This document shows positions 48,103 through 56,622 of a DNA stretch of 64,000 bases, piece after piece. Position 1 is the first letter of the stretch. Each line of letters begins with the position of its first letter. A program made the position numbers and the translations under genes. Source of the DNA: Streptomyces sp. NBRC 110028 (GTDB taxonomy: Bacteria; Actinomycetota; Actinomycetes; Streptomycetales; Streptomycetaceae); NCBI RefSeq assembly GCF_001417735.1, contig NZ_BBUZ01000028.1:281610-345609 (forward strand), read 5' to 3'. The notes beneath the pieces are model-generated. The model had not been told where the DNA came from, ran no database searches, and was given only the letters and a program-made list of their open reading frames with translations.

Positions 48103-48231
48103 TGTGATGAACGGAAGGGAGCAAAAGCACTCGGGTGTTGTCGGTGGCCCGTCGTACCCTGGTATCCCAAGGTTGTCGAGCAGCGAGAACCCTTGTCGCA
48201 GGAGGTAGGAGCAGGCCGTAGAGCCGAGCCC

Positions 48232-50316
48232 ATGACGCAACCAACCACAGCACCGCAGGCGCATGCGCAGTTCACGGTCCCGACCAAGCATCCGATGGTC
48301 ATGGTTCTGGGGTCGGGTGACTCGCTGCTGCGTGTGATCGAAAAGGCGTTCCCGTCGACCGATATCCATGTCCGGGGCAACGAAGTCAGCGCGACCGGGG
48401 ACCCTGAGGAAGTCGCCCTGGTCCAGCGTCTGTTCGATGAGATGATGCTGGTGCTCCGCACCGGTCAACCGATGACGGAGGACGCGGTGGAGCGCTCCAT
48501 CTCCATGCTGCGCGCAGCCGAGAACGGCGAGGGCGAGGCGGCCGAGACGCCCGCCGAGGTGCTCACGCAGAACATCCTCTCCAACCGCGGCCGCACCATC
48601 CGCCCCAAGACGCTCAACCAGAAGCGCTATGTCGACGCGATAGACAAGCACACCGTCGTCTTCGGCATCGGCCCCGCCGGTACCGGCAAGACCTATCTCG
48701 CCATGGCCAAGGCGGTCCAGGCCCTGCAGTCCAAGCAGGTCAACCGGATCATCCTGACCCGGCCCGCGGTCGAGGCGGGGGAGCGGCTCGGCTTCCTGCC
48801 GGGCACCCTCTACGAGAAGATCGACCCGTATCTGCGGCCCCTGTACGACGCGCTGCACGACATGCTCGACCCCGACTCCATCCCGCGCCTGATGGCCGCG
48901 GGCACGATCGAGGTCGCCCCGCTGGCGTATATGCGCGGCCGTGCGCAGCCCGTCTTCACCAAGGTCCTCACGCCGGACGGCTGGCTTCCGATAGGCGACC
49001 TCCGGGTGGGGGACCTGGTCATCGGATCGAACGGCGAGCCGACCCCGGTCCTCGGTGTCTACCCGCAGGGTGAGAAGGACATCTACCGTGTCACCGCCCA
49101 GGACGGTTCCCGGACCCTGTGCTGCGGCGAGCATTTGTGGACCGTGCGCACCGCCTCGGACCGCCGCCGGAACAAGCCGTGGCGGGTCCTCGAGACCCGG
49201 CAGATGATCGGCAAACTGCGTGCCGCGCATGCCCGCAGGTACGAGCTTCCGATGCTCACCGCGCCTGTGCATTTCCCGGAGCGAGAGGTCCCCATGGACC
49301 CGTACGCCTTGGGTCTGCTGCTCGGGGACGGCTGCCTGACCGGATCCACCACGCCCGCTTTCTCCACCGAGGACCCGGAGCTGGCCTCAGCCTTCGGTGC
49401 GGCGTTGCCCGGTGTCCAGATGCGCCGGAAGTCGAGCGTGGATTACGTCCTGAACCGGGTGCGGGCGTCCGGTGACGTCGTCACCTTGGAGAACCCGGTC
49501 ACAGGAGTGCTGCGCACCCTGGGGCTGCTCGGCACCCGCTCGCATTCAAAGTTCGTCCCGGAAAGCTATCTGCACAACGCGGCGGAGGTCCGGCTCGCCG
49601 TCCTTCAGGGCCTGCTGGACTCCGACGGCGGACCGGTCGCCCAGGTCGGCCGGACCTGCCGCATCCAGTACACCACCACGTCGGCCCAGCTGAAGGATGA
49701 CGTGCTCTCCCTGGTCCGGTCGCTGGGCGGTGTCGCGTACACGCGCTGCCGGACAGCGGCAGGCCGGACGCCGGGCAAGGCGAACGGCCGTGATGTCGGC
49801 TACCGCCATGACGCGCACATCATGGACATCCGACTCCCAGAGGGCATCGAGCCGTTCCGGCTACCGCGTAAGCGGGACAAGTACCACGCAGCCGGGGGCG
49901 GTGGTCGTCCGATGCGTTCCATCGACAGCATCGAGCCCGCTGGCCGTGAGGAGGCCGTGTGCATCCAGGTCGCGGCGGAAGACTCGTTGTATGTCACTGA
50001 GGACTACCTGCTTACACACAACACGCTGAACGACGCGTTCATCATCCTCGACGAGGCCCAGAACACGAACCCCGAGCAGATGAAGATGTTCCTCACCCGG
50101 CTCGGCTTCGACTCGAAGATCGTGATCACGGGTGACGTCACCCAGGTCGACCTCCCGGGCGGGACCAAGAGCGGTCTGCGCCAGGTGCGGGAGATCCTGG
50201 ACGGCGTCGACGACGTCCACTTCTCCCTGCTCACCAGCAAGGATGTGGTCCGGCACAAGCTGGTCGGCCGTATCGTCGACGCGTACGAGCAGTACGACAG
50301 CCGCAACGGGCAGTGA
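48232..50316 (+). CDS. phoH: PhoH family ATPase interrupted in frame by an intein
   Basis: PhoH-like proteins are P-loop ATPases of RNA metabolism encoded beside ybeY. The 694-residue precursor has an N-terminal KH-like region, Walker A GPAGTGKT (residues 147-154), ILTRPAVEAGERLGFLPG, and then at R237 an inserted 360-residue intein. The host sequence resumes with TLNDAFIILDEAQN, the Walker B segment, and ends HKLVGRIVDAYEQYDSRNGQ. Joined exteins give 334 residues, the normal PhoH length, reading GRTLNDAF across the junction. ATG 48232 (MTQPTTAP) is preferred; TTG 48193 is in frame further up. ybeY and a CorC gene follow. Confidence 0.95.
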   Translation: MTQPTTAPQAHAQFTVPTKHPMVMVLGSGDSLLRVIEKAFPSTDIHVRGNEVSATGDPEEVALVQRLFDEMMLVLRTGQPMTEDAVERSISMLRAAENGEGEAAETPAEVLTQNILSNRGRTIRPKTLNQKRYVDAIDKHTVVFGIGPAGTGKTYLAMAKAVQALQSKQVNRIILTRPAVEAGERLGFLPGTLYEKIDPYLRPLYDALHDMLDPDSIPRLMAAGTIEVAPLAYMRGRAQPVFTKVLTPDGWLPIGDLRVGDLVIGSNGEPTPVLGVYPQGEKDIYRVTAQDGSRTLCCGEHLWTVRTASDRRRNKPWRVLETRQMIGKLRAAHARRYELPMLTAPVHFPEREVPMDPYALGLLLGDGCLTGSTTPAFSTEDPELASAFGAALPGVQMRRKSSVDYVLNRVRASGDVVTLENPVTGVLRTLGLLGTRSHSKFVPESYLHNAAEVRLAVLQGLLDSDGGPVAQVGRTCRIQYTTTSAQLKDDVLSLVRSLGGVAYTRCRTAAGRTPGKANGRDVGYRHDAHIMDIRLPEGIEPFRLPRKRDKYHAAGGGGRPMRSIDSIEPAGREEAVCIQVAAEDSLYVTEDYLLTHNTLNDAFIILDEAQNTNPEQMKMFLTRLGFDSKIVITGDVTQVDLPGGTKSGLRQVREILDGVDDVHFSLLTSKDVVRHKLVGRIVDAYEQYDSRNGQ
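48943..50022 (+). other. Class 3-type intein with LAGLIDADG homing endonuclease, inside PhoH
   Basis: The 360-residue insertion starts Ala1 (AQPVFTKVLTPDGW), not Cys or Ser, and ends YLLTHN, followed by extein Thr+1. Block B carries H64 and W66 (GEHLWTV), block F has C340 (AVCIQVAAEDSLYVT), block G has T358-H359-N360. W66, C340 and T358 form the WCT triad that defines class 3 inteins, whose splicing begins with the block F cysteine. The endonuclease domain shows both dodecapeptide motifs, ALGLLLGDG (D129) and LQGLLDSDG (D228), with a block D HSKFVPESYL between, so it appears intact. It sits just before the host Walker B motif. Confidence 0.92.
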
Positions 50317-50331
50317 CCCTCCCTGAGCGGA

Positions 50332-50377
50332 CAGAGCAGACCGAGCAGACCCGAGAACCCCGAGAACCCCGAGAAAA
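50332..50377 (+). repeat. Short tandem repeat between phoH and ybeY
   Basis: GAGCAGACC-like and GAGAACCCC-like 8-9-bp units repeat five times in the 74-nt spacer, just before the ybeY start. Confidence 0.6.
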
Positions 50378-50390
50378 GACGAACCACCCC

Positions 50391-50888
50391 ATGGCGATCG
50401 ACGTCAACAACGAATCCGGTACGGACATCGACGAGCGCGCGATCCTGGACGTCGCCCGCTACGCCCTGGCCCGGATGCGTATCCACCCGCTCTCCGAGCT
50501 GTCGCTGATCGTCGTCGACGCCGACGCCATGGAGCAGCTCCACATCCAGTGGATGGACCTGCCGGGGCCGACCGATGTCATGTCCTTCCCGATGGACGAG
50601 CTGCGGCCGCCCGTCAAGGACGACGAGGAGCCGCCGCAAGGTCTCCTCGGGGACATCGTGCTCTGCCCCGACGTGGCCAAGAAGCAGGGGGAGGAGGCGC
50701 CGACCGGGCACTCCATGGACGAGGAGCTGCAACTGCTCACCGTCCACGGCGTCCTCCACCTCCTCGGCTACGACCACGAGGAGCCGGACGAGCGCGCCGA
50801 GATGTTCGGCCTCCAGGCGGCGATCATCGACGGCTGGCGGGCCGAGTACGGTCTGACCGGGCCCTCCCCGGCCCCCACCACCCGATGA
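50391..50888 (+). CDS. ybeY: Endoribonuclease YbeY (rRNA maturation factor)
   Basis: YbeY is a metal-dependent RNase of 16S rRNA 3'-end maturation and ribosome quality control. The 165-residue product has the zinc motif HGVLHLLGYDHEEPDE (about residues 120-135) and MSFPMDE upstream. ATG 50391 (MAIDVNNESG) fits family N-termini; an in-frame start at 50313 would add a repeat-encoded stretch. It overlaps the downstream CorC gene by 4 nt (ATGA), so the two are translationally coupled. Confidence 0.95.
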   Translation: MAIDVNNESGTDIDERAILDVARYALARMRIHPLSELSLIVVDADAMEQLHIQWMDLPGPTDVMSFPMDELRPPVKDDEEPPQGLLGDIVLCPDVAKKQGEEAPTGHSMDEELQLLTVHGVLHLLGYDHEEPDERAEMFGLQAAIIDGWRAEYGLTGPSPAPTTR

Positions 50889-52192
50889 ACGGGCAGCTCC
50901 TCACGGCGGCGGTCCTGCTGGTGGTGGTCGCCTGGCTGGCGGCCTGCGCCGAGGCGGGCCTCGCCCGCACCACCCGGTTCCGCGCCGAGGAAGCGGTGCG
51001 CAACGGGCGGCGGGGCAGCGCCAAGCTGATGCTGGTCGCCGAGGACCCCACCCGCTACCTCAACGTGGCGCTGCTGGTGCGCGTCGCGTGCGAGGTGGCG
51101 GCGGGCGCCGTCGTCACGTTCGCCTGTGTGCGCGGCTTCCCGGAGACCTGGAAGGCGCTGACGGTCGCGATCGGCGTGATGGTCCTGGTGTCGTACGTGG
51201 CGGTCGGTGTCTCGCCGCGCACCATCGGCGCCCAGCATCCGCTCAACACCGCGACCGTCGCCGCCTATGTGCTGATCCCGCTGGCCCGCATCATGGGCCC
51301 CATCCCGCCGCTGCTGATCCTCCTGGGTAACGCGCTCACGCCCGGAAAGGGCTTCCGGAAGGGCCCGTTCGCCTCCGAGGCCGAGCTGCGCGCGCTGGTC
51401 GACCTCGCCGAGCAGGAGTCGCTGATCGAGGACGACGAGCGGCGCATGGTGCACTCCGTCTTCGAGCTGGGCGACACCCTGGTGCGCGAGGTGATGGTGC
51501 CGCGCACCGATCTGGTGGCCATCGAGCGCTTCAAGACCATCCGGCAGGCGCTCACCCTCGCGCTGCGCTCCGGCTTCTCCCGGATCCCGGTCACCGGGGA
51601 GAACGAGGACGACATCGTCGGGATCGTCTATCTGAAGGACCTGGTCCGCAAGACCCACATCAACCGGGAGTCCGAGTCCGATCTGGTCTCCACCGCCATG
51701 CGGCCCGCCGCCTTCGTCCCCGACACCAAGAACGCGGGCGATCTGCTGCGCGAGATGCAGCGGGAGCGCAACCATGTGGCCGTGGTGATCGACGAGTACG
51801 GCGGCACGGCCGGAATCGTCACCATCGAGGACATCCTTGAGGAGATCGTCGGCGAGATCACCGACGAGTACGACCGCGAACTGCCGCCCGTCGAGGACCT
51901 CGGCGACGGCACCCACCGGGTCACCGCCCGGCTCGGCCTCGGCGATCTCGGCGAGCTGTACGGCACGGCCCTGGAGGACGAGGACGTCGAGACGGTGGGC
52001 GGGCTGCTCGCCAAGTCGCTGGGCCGCGTGCCGATCGCGGGCGCCACGGCCCAGGTCGACATCCCCGAGGGCGGCACCGACCCGGCCCTGAAGGCGCTTC
52101 GGCTGACCGCCGAATCCCCGGCGGGCCGCCGCAACCGCATCGTGACGGTGCTGGTGGAGCCGGTGCGGGAGACGGCGGCGGCCGAGTCGTAA
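50885..52192 (+). CDS. CNNM/CorC-HlyC family membrane protein (hemolysin C-like)
   Basis: The 435-residue protein has an N-terminal DUF21 membrane domain with four hydrophobic helices, a tandem CBS pair (VREVMVPRTDLVAIE, IPVTGENEDDIVGIVYLKDL, HVAVVIDEYGGTAGIVTIEDILEEIVGEI) and a C-terminal CorC_HlyC domain. Family members are linked to magnesium/cobalt efflux. ATG 50885 overlaps the ybeY stop. The stop codon TAA lies within the first of five 15-bp tandem repeats. Confidence 0.9.
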   Translation: MNGQLLTAAVLLVVVAWLAACAEAGLARTTRFRAEEAVRNGRRGSAKLMLVAEDPTRYLNVALLVRVACEVAAGAVVTFACVRGFPETWKALTVAIGVMVLVSYVAVGVSPRTIGAQHPLNTATVAAYVLIPLARIMGPIPPLLILLGNALTPGKGFRKGPFASEAELRALVDLAEQESLIEDDERRMVHSVFELGDTLVREVMVPRTDLVAIERFKTIRQALTLALRSGFSRIPVTGENEDDIVGIVYLKDLVRKTHINRESESDLVSTAMRPAAFVPDTKNAGDLLREMQRERNHVAVVIDEYGGTAGIVTIEDILEEIVGEITDEYDRELPPVEDLGDGTHRVTARLGLGDLGELYGTALEDEDVETVGGLLAKSLGRVPIAGATAQVDIPEGGTDPALKALRLTAESPAGRRNRIVTVLVEPVRETAAAES

Positions 52193-52260
52193 GGCACCGG
52201 GTCGTAAGGCACCGGGTCGTAAGGCACTGGGTCGTAAGGCACCGAGTCATGAGACACCGG
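52186..52260 (+). repeat. Five 15-bp tandem repeats covering the CorC gene stop
   Basis: GTCGTAAGGCACCGG is repeated five times without spacers (52186, 52201, 52216, 52231, 52246). Copies 1-2 are identical, copies 3-4 differ by one base each and copy 5 by three. The TAA in copy 1 is the stop codon; TAA recurs in copies 2-4 in the same frame. Confidence 0.95.
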
Positions 52261-52537
52261 GGCGGCGCCGACGCGTGCCGTTTCGCAGCCGCCGGGGGGA
52301 CGGGCGCGGGCGCGGGGGCGCCCTCTCTCACGCCCGCGCGTGAAGGCGCACGGACGTGCGAGGTCGCGCTGCGCCATACGGATGCATTCACCCTCTGCGG
52401 TCTGGCCCATCTGACGTAGGCGACGGCTTACTTGCAGATACCGACCGGTGGGCCGCCCATACCCCTGTCGGGGGACAGCCGGCTTGTCTGCTTGACGTAG
52501 ACCGATCGGCTGTATGGGCACCCCCGGACAGAGGCCG

Positions 52538-52571
52538 TGGCTCCGCGCGGCGTGTACGCCACGCGGAGCCA
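52538..52571 (+). promoter_or_regulatory. Composite hairpin before the Ig-repeat gene
   Basis: TGGCTCCGCG pairs with CGCGGAGCCA, and inside it GGCG pairs with CGCC around a TGTA loop, giving a 14-bp interrupted stem. It ends 25 nt before the AGGAAGG ribosome-binding site. The 422-bp gap (52193-52614) otherwise holds the 15-bp repeats and several short inverted segments (CTGTCGGGGGACAG; CCGATCGG), but no gene I can support. Confidence 0.5.
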
Positions 52572-52614
52572 GGCGGCTCACCTCCCCCTGAGCACAGGAA
52601 GGGCGGCCGCCTCC

Positions 52615-54726
52615 ATGTCGACCACCACGGTGACCTCCGTACCGAACCCCTCCGTCGTCGGCCAATCCGTCACCTACACCGCCACCGTCACCGGCATCAC
52701 CGCCGGCACCGCTCCGTTCGGTGACGTGACCTTCGTCATCGCCGGCGGCCCGACCCTCGGCCCCGTGACGCTCACCCCCACCGGGCTGGACTCCGGCACG
52801 GCCAGCGTCACCGATTCGTCTCTCGCCATCGGCTCCCATGTGGTCACGGCGAACTTCGTCAACACCGCAGACCCGCTGGACAATTCGTCCGGCACGACCA
52901 TCCAGCAGGTCAATCAGGCGGCGACCACCACCACCGTCACCTTCACTCCGCCCGCGCCCGTCTGCGGGGAGACCGTGACGCTGACCGCCAACGTGGCGGC
53001 GGTGCCCCCCGGCAGCGGCACACCTACCGGCACGGTCACCTTCATCATCAGCGCGGACGGGCCCACGGCGACGGGCACCCTCGACGCCTTGGGGAACGCC
53101 TCCGTCACCGTCCCCGCCCTGAGCGTGGGCACTCACCAGGTCGCCGCGTTCTACAGCGGCGACACCACCTTCGCCGCGTCCAACTCGCCCTTGGTGCCGC
53201 TCACCGTCAGCCCGGCGTCCTCGTCCACGACTCTCACCGTGTCCCCCGCCTCACCGGTCTGCGGCGAGGCGGTGACCTTGTGCGCGCAGGTGGCGACGGT
53301 CGCGCCCGGTACCTGTACCCCGACGGGCACGGTGACGTTCGTTATCGCCGGTGGTCCGACGCTCACGGGCACGCTGGACGCGAGTGGTCAGGCGTGCGTG
53401 ACGACCAGTGCCGTCCCAGTGGGGATCCACGCCGTGACGGCCACCTACGGCGGCAACGGGGACGTCTCCGGCTCGACGGGCGCCGGATCGCTCACGGTCG
53501 GTCAGGGAGCCTCGACCACCGTGGTCACGGTGTCTCCCGCCTCGCCGGTCTGCGGCGAGCCGATCACCCTCTGCGCCCAGGTGACGGTGTCGCCGCCGAG
53601 CACCTGTACGCCCACGGGCACGGTGACCTTCGCGATCACCGGCGGTCCGACCCTGACGGGCACGCTGGACGCGAGTGGTCAGGCATGTGTGACGACCAGC
53701 GCCATCCCGGTGGGGACGCACGCGGTGACGGCCACGTACGCGGGCAGCACGAACATCGCGGGCTCCAGCGGCACAGCGTCGGTCACGGTGGGCCAGGGCA
53801 CGTCGGCCACCTCGGTGAGTGTCACGCCCAGCCCGTCCGTCTGCGGCGAGCCGGTGACCATCTGCGCGAACGTGACCGTCGCACCGCCGAGCACCTGCAC
53901 TCCGACCGGGACGGTGACGTTCGTGATCGCGGGTGGTCCGACGCTCACGGGCACGTTGAACGCGAGTGGTCAGGTGTGTGTGACGACCAGTGCCATCCCG
54001 GTGGGGACGCACGCGGTGACGGCCACCTACTCCGGGAACACCGGCGTCGCGGCCTCGTCCTCGGCCTCCGTCCCCATCACCGTCAACCAGGCGAGCACCA
54101 CCACCACGCTCACCTCCGCCCCCAACCCCTCCACCCCCGGCCAGAACGTGACCTTCACGGCCACCGTGACCGCGGTGCCACCCGCGACGGGCACGCCGAC
54201 CGGGACCGTCACCTTCGCGATCAGCGGTGGTCCCACCCTCACCGGCACCCTCAACGCCTCGGGGCAGGCCACCGTCAGTACCAGCGCCCTCACCGCCGGA
54301 CCGCACACGGTCACCGCCACCTACGGTGGCGACGGCTGCTTCACCGGTTCGACCTCACCGACGATCACCCAGGTCGTGAGCATGGTGTCGACCGGGACCA
54401 CCGTGACCGCGACCCCGGCCACCATCCGGCTGCGGTTCAACGGCATGCTCATCATCCCGACCCTGAGCGCGACGCTGAGGGACGCGTCGAACAACCCGGT
54501 CCCCGGCCAGACCCTCACCTTCGTCGCCAACACCGCTGTGGGCCCGGTCGCCCTGGGCAGCGCGGTCACCGACGCCTCCGGCACGGCGACGCGCAGCAAC
54601 GTCACCGTCCCGTCGTCGGTGCTGACCGCCAGCACGTACACCGCCTCCTTCGCGGGTGCGCCCGGACTGAGCGCGTCGTCGGGCTCCGCTTCGCTGACGT
54701 TCCAGCCGCTGCCGCTGTACCCGTAG
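52615..54726 (+). CDS. Ig-like domain repeat protein
   Basis: The 703-residue product is a chain of about seven bacterial Ig-like domains of ~90 residues. Each contains a variant of PTGTVTFVIAGGPTLTGTLDASG and ends with HAVTATYGG-type sequence. Three central domains each hold four or five cysteines (VCGEPVTLCAQV, TCTPTGTV, QACVTT), suggesting disulfide-stabilised extracellular modules. Yet the N-terminus (MSTTTVTSVPNPSVVG) has no signal peptide, anchor or sorting signal. Either secretion is non-classical or the start lies elsewhere, though no better upstream start was found. Near-identical DNA recurs at about 53349, 53643 and 53932. It may act as a surface or structural protein. Confidence 0.78.
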   Translation: MSTTTVTSVPNPSVVGQSVTYTATVTGITAGTAPFGDVTFVIAGGPTLGPVTLTPTGLDSGTASVTDSSLAIGSHVVTANFVNTADPLDNSSGTTIQQVNQAATTTTVTFTPPAPVCGETVTLTANVAAVPPGSGTPTGTVTFIISADGPTATGTLDALGNASVTVPALSVGTHQVAAFYSGDTTFAASNSPLVPLTVSPASSSTTLTVSPASPVCGEAVTLCAQVATVAPGTCTPTGTVTFVIAGGPTLTGTLDASGQACVTTSAVPVGIHAVTATYGGNGDVSGSTGAGSLTVGQGASTTVVTVSPASPVCGEPITLCAQVTVSPPSTCTPTGTVTFAITGGPTLTGTLDASGQACVTTSAIPVGTHAVTATYAGSTNIAGSSGTASVTVGQGTSATSVSVTPSPSVCGEPVTICANVTVAPPSTCTPTGTVTFVIAGGPTLTGTLNASGQVCVTTSAIPVGTHAVTATYSGNTGVAASSSASVPITVNQASTTTTLTSAPNPSTPGQNVTFTATVTAVPPATGTPTGTVTFAISGGPTLTGTLNASGQATVSTSALTAGPHTVTATYGGDGCFTGSTSPTITQVVSMVSTGTTVTATPATIRLRFNGMLIIPTLSATLRDASNNPVPGQTLTFVANTAVGPVALGSAVTDASGTATRSNVTVPSSVLTASTYTASFAGAPGLSASSGSASLTFQPLPLYP

Positions 54727-54869
54727 CGGCGCCACGGGGCCCCCGAAACCGCCCGCGCCGGGCCGTCGCCACTGCGGCCCGGCGCGGGCCCATGCGCGCC
54801 AAGCGAGCCGCGCAAGCGGTGTCACGCCCGGTCAGCGCACTGTCAGCGCCCCGTCCTATGCTCATCCGT

Positions 54870-55220
54870 ATGAGCGATGCAGCGCAGCTGGACCCCGAAG
54901 ACCGCAAGATCATCACGCTGGCCCGCTCCGCGCGGGCTCGCAACGGCGTCGCGGAGGGCGCCGCCGTACGCGACGAGACGGGCCGTACGTATGTCGCCGG
55001 CACGGTCGCCCTCGATTCGCTCCGGCTCAGCGCGGTGCGCACCGCCGTCGCGATGGCGGTCGCCAGCGGCGCGAAGTCGCTGGAGGCCGCGGCCGTGGTG
55101 ACCGAGGCGGAGACCGCCTCGGACGAGGACCGCGCGGCCGTACGCGACCTCGGCGGGGCCGGCACCCCCCTCCTGCTGGCGGGCACCGACGGCACCCTGC
55201 GCACCACGCTGCCCGTCTGA
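54870..55220 (+). CDS. Cytidine deaminase-like protein lacking catalytic residues
   Basis: The 116-residue product follows the cytidine deaminase layout: an N-terminal helix (DPEDRKIITLARSARARNGVAEGAAV), a strand-turn TYVAGTVALDSL, and a helix LSAVRTAVAMAVASGAK. In true enzymes that helix starts with Cys-Ala-Glu, carrying a zinc ligand and the proton-shuttle Glu. Here it reads Ser-Ala-Val, and the PCxxC motif is absent. It is thus probably non-catalytic. It lies just upstream of era, where cdd genes often occur. ATG 54870 is preferred over ATG 54858. Confidence 0.7.
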   Translation: MSDAAQLDPEDRKIITLARSARARNGVAEGAAVRDETGRTYVAGTVALDSLRLSAVRTAVAMAVASGAKSLEAAAVVTEAETASDEDRAAVRDLGGAGTPLLLAGTDGTLRTTLPV

Positions 55221-55292
55221 TCCGCCGCCCCGCGGGCGGGGTGGGTGGACTGCTGGTCGGAGCGGGGCGGGGCATCGGGGAGAATGGTGGCC

Positions 55293-56303
55293 ATGACTGC
55301 CGGTACCCCGTCCCCGACCGAGCAGCGGGAGACCCCGCACCGCTCGGGTTTCGCCTGCTTCGTCGGCCGCCCCAACGCGGGCAAGTCGACCCTGACCAAC
55401 GCGCTGGTGGGGACGAAGGTCGCGATCACCTCCAACCGCCCGCAGACCACCCGGCACACCGTGCGCGGCATCGTGCACCGCCCCGACGCACAGCTGGTGC
55501 TCGTCGACACCCCCGGTCTGCACAAGCCGCGCACCCTGCTCGGCGAGCGGCTGAACGATGTCGTACGGACCACCTGGTCCGAGGTCGACGTCATCGGCTT
55601 CTGCCTGCCCGCCGACCAGAAGCTGGGCCCCGGCGACCGCTTCATCGCCGCCGAGCTGGCCGGGATCAAGAAGACGCCCAAGGTCGCGATCGTCACCAAG
55701 ACCGACCTGGTCGAGTCCGAGCAACTGGCCCAGCAGCTCCTGGCCATCGACCGGCTCGGCAAGGAACTGGGCATCGAGTGGGCCGAGATCGTCCCGGTCT
55801 CGGCCGTGGGCGCGGAAAAAGAGAGGGCGGGACGCAGTCCCTCGGATGAGGGTGGTGGCGGGAGAGGAGCCGGCCAGGTGGGCCTGCTGGCCGATCTGCT
55901 CGTCCCGCTGCTCCCCGAGGGCCCGGCGCTCTACCCCGAGGGCGACCTCACCGACGAGCCGGAGCAGGTGATGGTCGCCGAGCTGATCCGGGAGGCGGCG
56001 CTGGAGGGCGTACGGGACGAGCTGCCGCACTCCATCGCGGTGGTGGTGGAGGAGATGCTGCCGCGCGAGGACCGTCCGGCGGACAAGCCGCTGCTGGACA
56101 TCCACGCCAATCTGTACATCGAGCGCCCCAGTCAGAAGGGCATCATCATCGGCCCGAAGGGCCGCCGTCTGAAGGACGTCGGCTCCAAGTCCCGCAAGCA
56201 CATCGAGGCCCTGCTCGGGACGCCGGTCTTCCTGGACCTTCATGTGAAGGTCGCCAAGGACTGGCAGCGCGACCCGAAGCAGCTGCGCAGGCTGGGTTTC
56301 TGA
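55293..56303 (+). CDS. era: GTPase Era
   Basis: Era binds 16S rRNA and checks 30S maturation. The 336-residue product has G1 GRPNAGKS (residues 25-32), DTPGLHKPR (G3), TKTD (G4), SA (G5, residues 170-171) and a C-terminal KH domain (ERPSQKGIIIGPKGRRLKDVG). Directly after G5 is a ~20-residue Gly/Arg/Glu insertion (AEKERAGRSPSDEGGGGRGA) that ordinary Era proteins lack; its DNA includes a GAAAAAGAGAGG stretch unlike its surroundings. ATG 55293 follows GGGGAGA. Confidence 0.95.
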   Translation: MTAGTPSPTEQRETPHRSGFACFVGRPNAGKSTLTNALVGTKVAITSNRPQTTRHTVRGIVHRPDAQLVLVDTPGLHKPRTLLGERLNDVVRTTWSEVDVIGFCLPADQKLGPGDRFIAAELAGIKKTPKVAIVTKTDLVESEQLAQQLLAIDRLGKELGIEWAEIVPVSAVGAEKERAGRSPSDEGGGGRGAGQVGLLADLLVPLLPEGPALYPEGDLTDEPEQVMVAELIREAALEGVRDELPHSIAVVVEEMLPREDRPADKPLLDIHANLYIERPSQKGIIIGPKGRRLKDVGSKSRKHIEALLGTPVFLDLHVKVAKDWQRDPKQLRRLGF

Positions 56304-56327
56304 GAGCGGGGCTTACGAGCCCGCGCG

Positions 56328-56594
56328 CTACGTGCCCTCCTTCAGGACCGTCCGCACCAGCTCGCGCTGGGCGTCGCTGAGGTGGGGGTCCGCGGCGTGG
56401 ACCGTGCGGCCGTCCACCGTGATCTCGTAGTGGAAGCCGTCCGGGACGCCGCGCGTGGCCTCCGGGGCGCCGGATTCGACGGCCTGGTGGGCCAGGGCGG
56501 ACAGATGGGTGGCGTCGGGCCGTCCGGTGGTGTCCAGATCGGCCCGGCGCTCGATTCCGGCGAATCCGCCGGAGCGGGTCACGGAGATACGCAT
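56328..56594 (-). CDS. Emfourin-like inhibitor of the adjacent M4 protease
   Basis: The 88-residue product starts MRISVTRSGGFAGIERRADLD and continues HYEITVDGRTVHAADPHLSDAQRELVRTVL. This resembles emfourin, the protein inhibitor encoded with protealysin-type M4 proteases. It begins 28 nt after the M4 protease stop on the same strand, the arrangement expected of a toxin-like enzyme with its guard. The longer open frame (to 56696) overlaps the protease and lacks a likely start. The inhibitor role is inferred from resemblance and context. Confidence 0.65.
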   Translation of the reverse strand: MRISVTRSGGFAGIERRADLDTTGRPDATHLSALAHQAVESGAPEATRGVPDGFHYEITVDGRTVHAADPHLSDAQRELVRTVLKEGT

Positions 56595-56622
56595 AGGTCC
56601 ATCAGTACCCCGAGGGTGAGGA

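Noticed and set aside
52186..52260. Tandem repeats that might suggest a CRISPR array
   Set aside because: Units are contiguous 15-mers without spacers and no cas genes are present.
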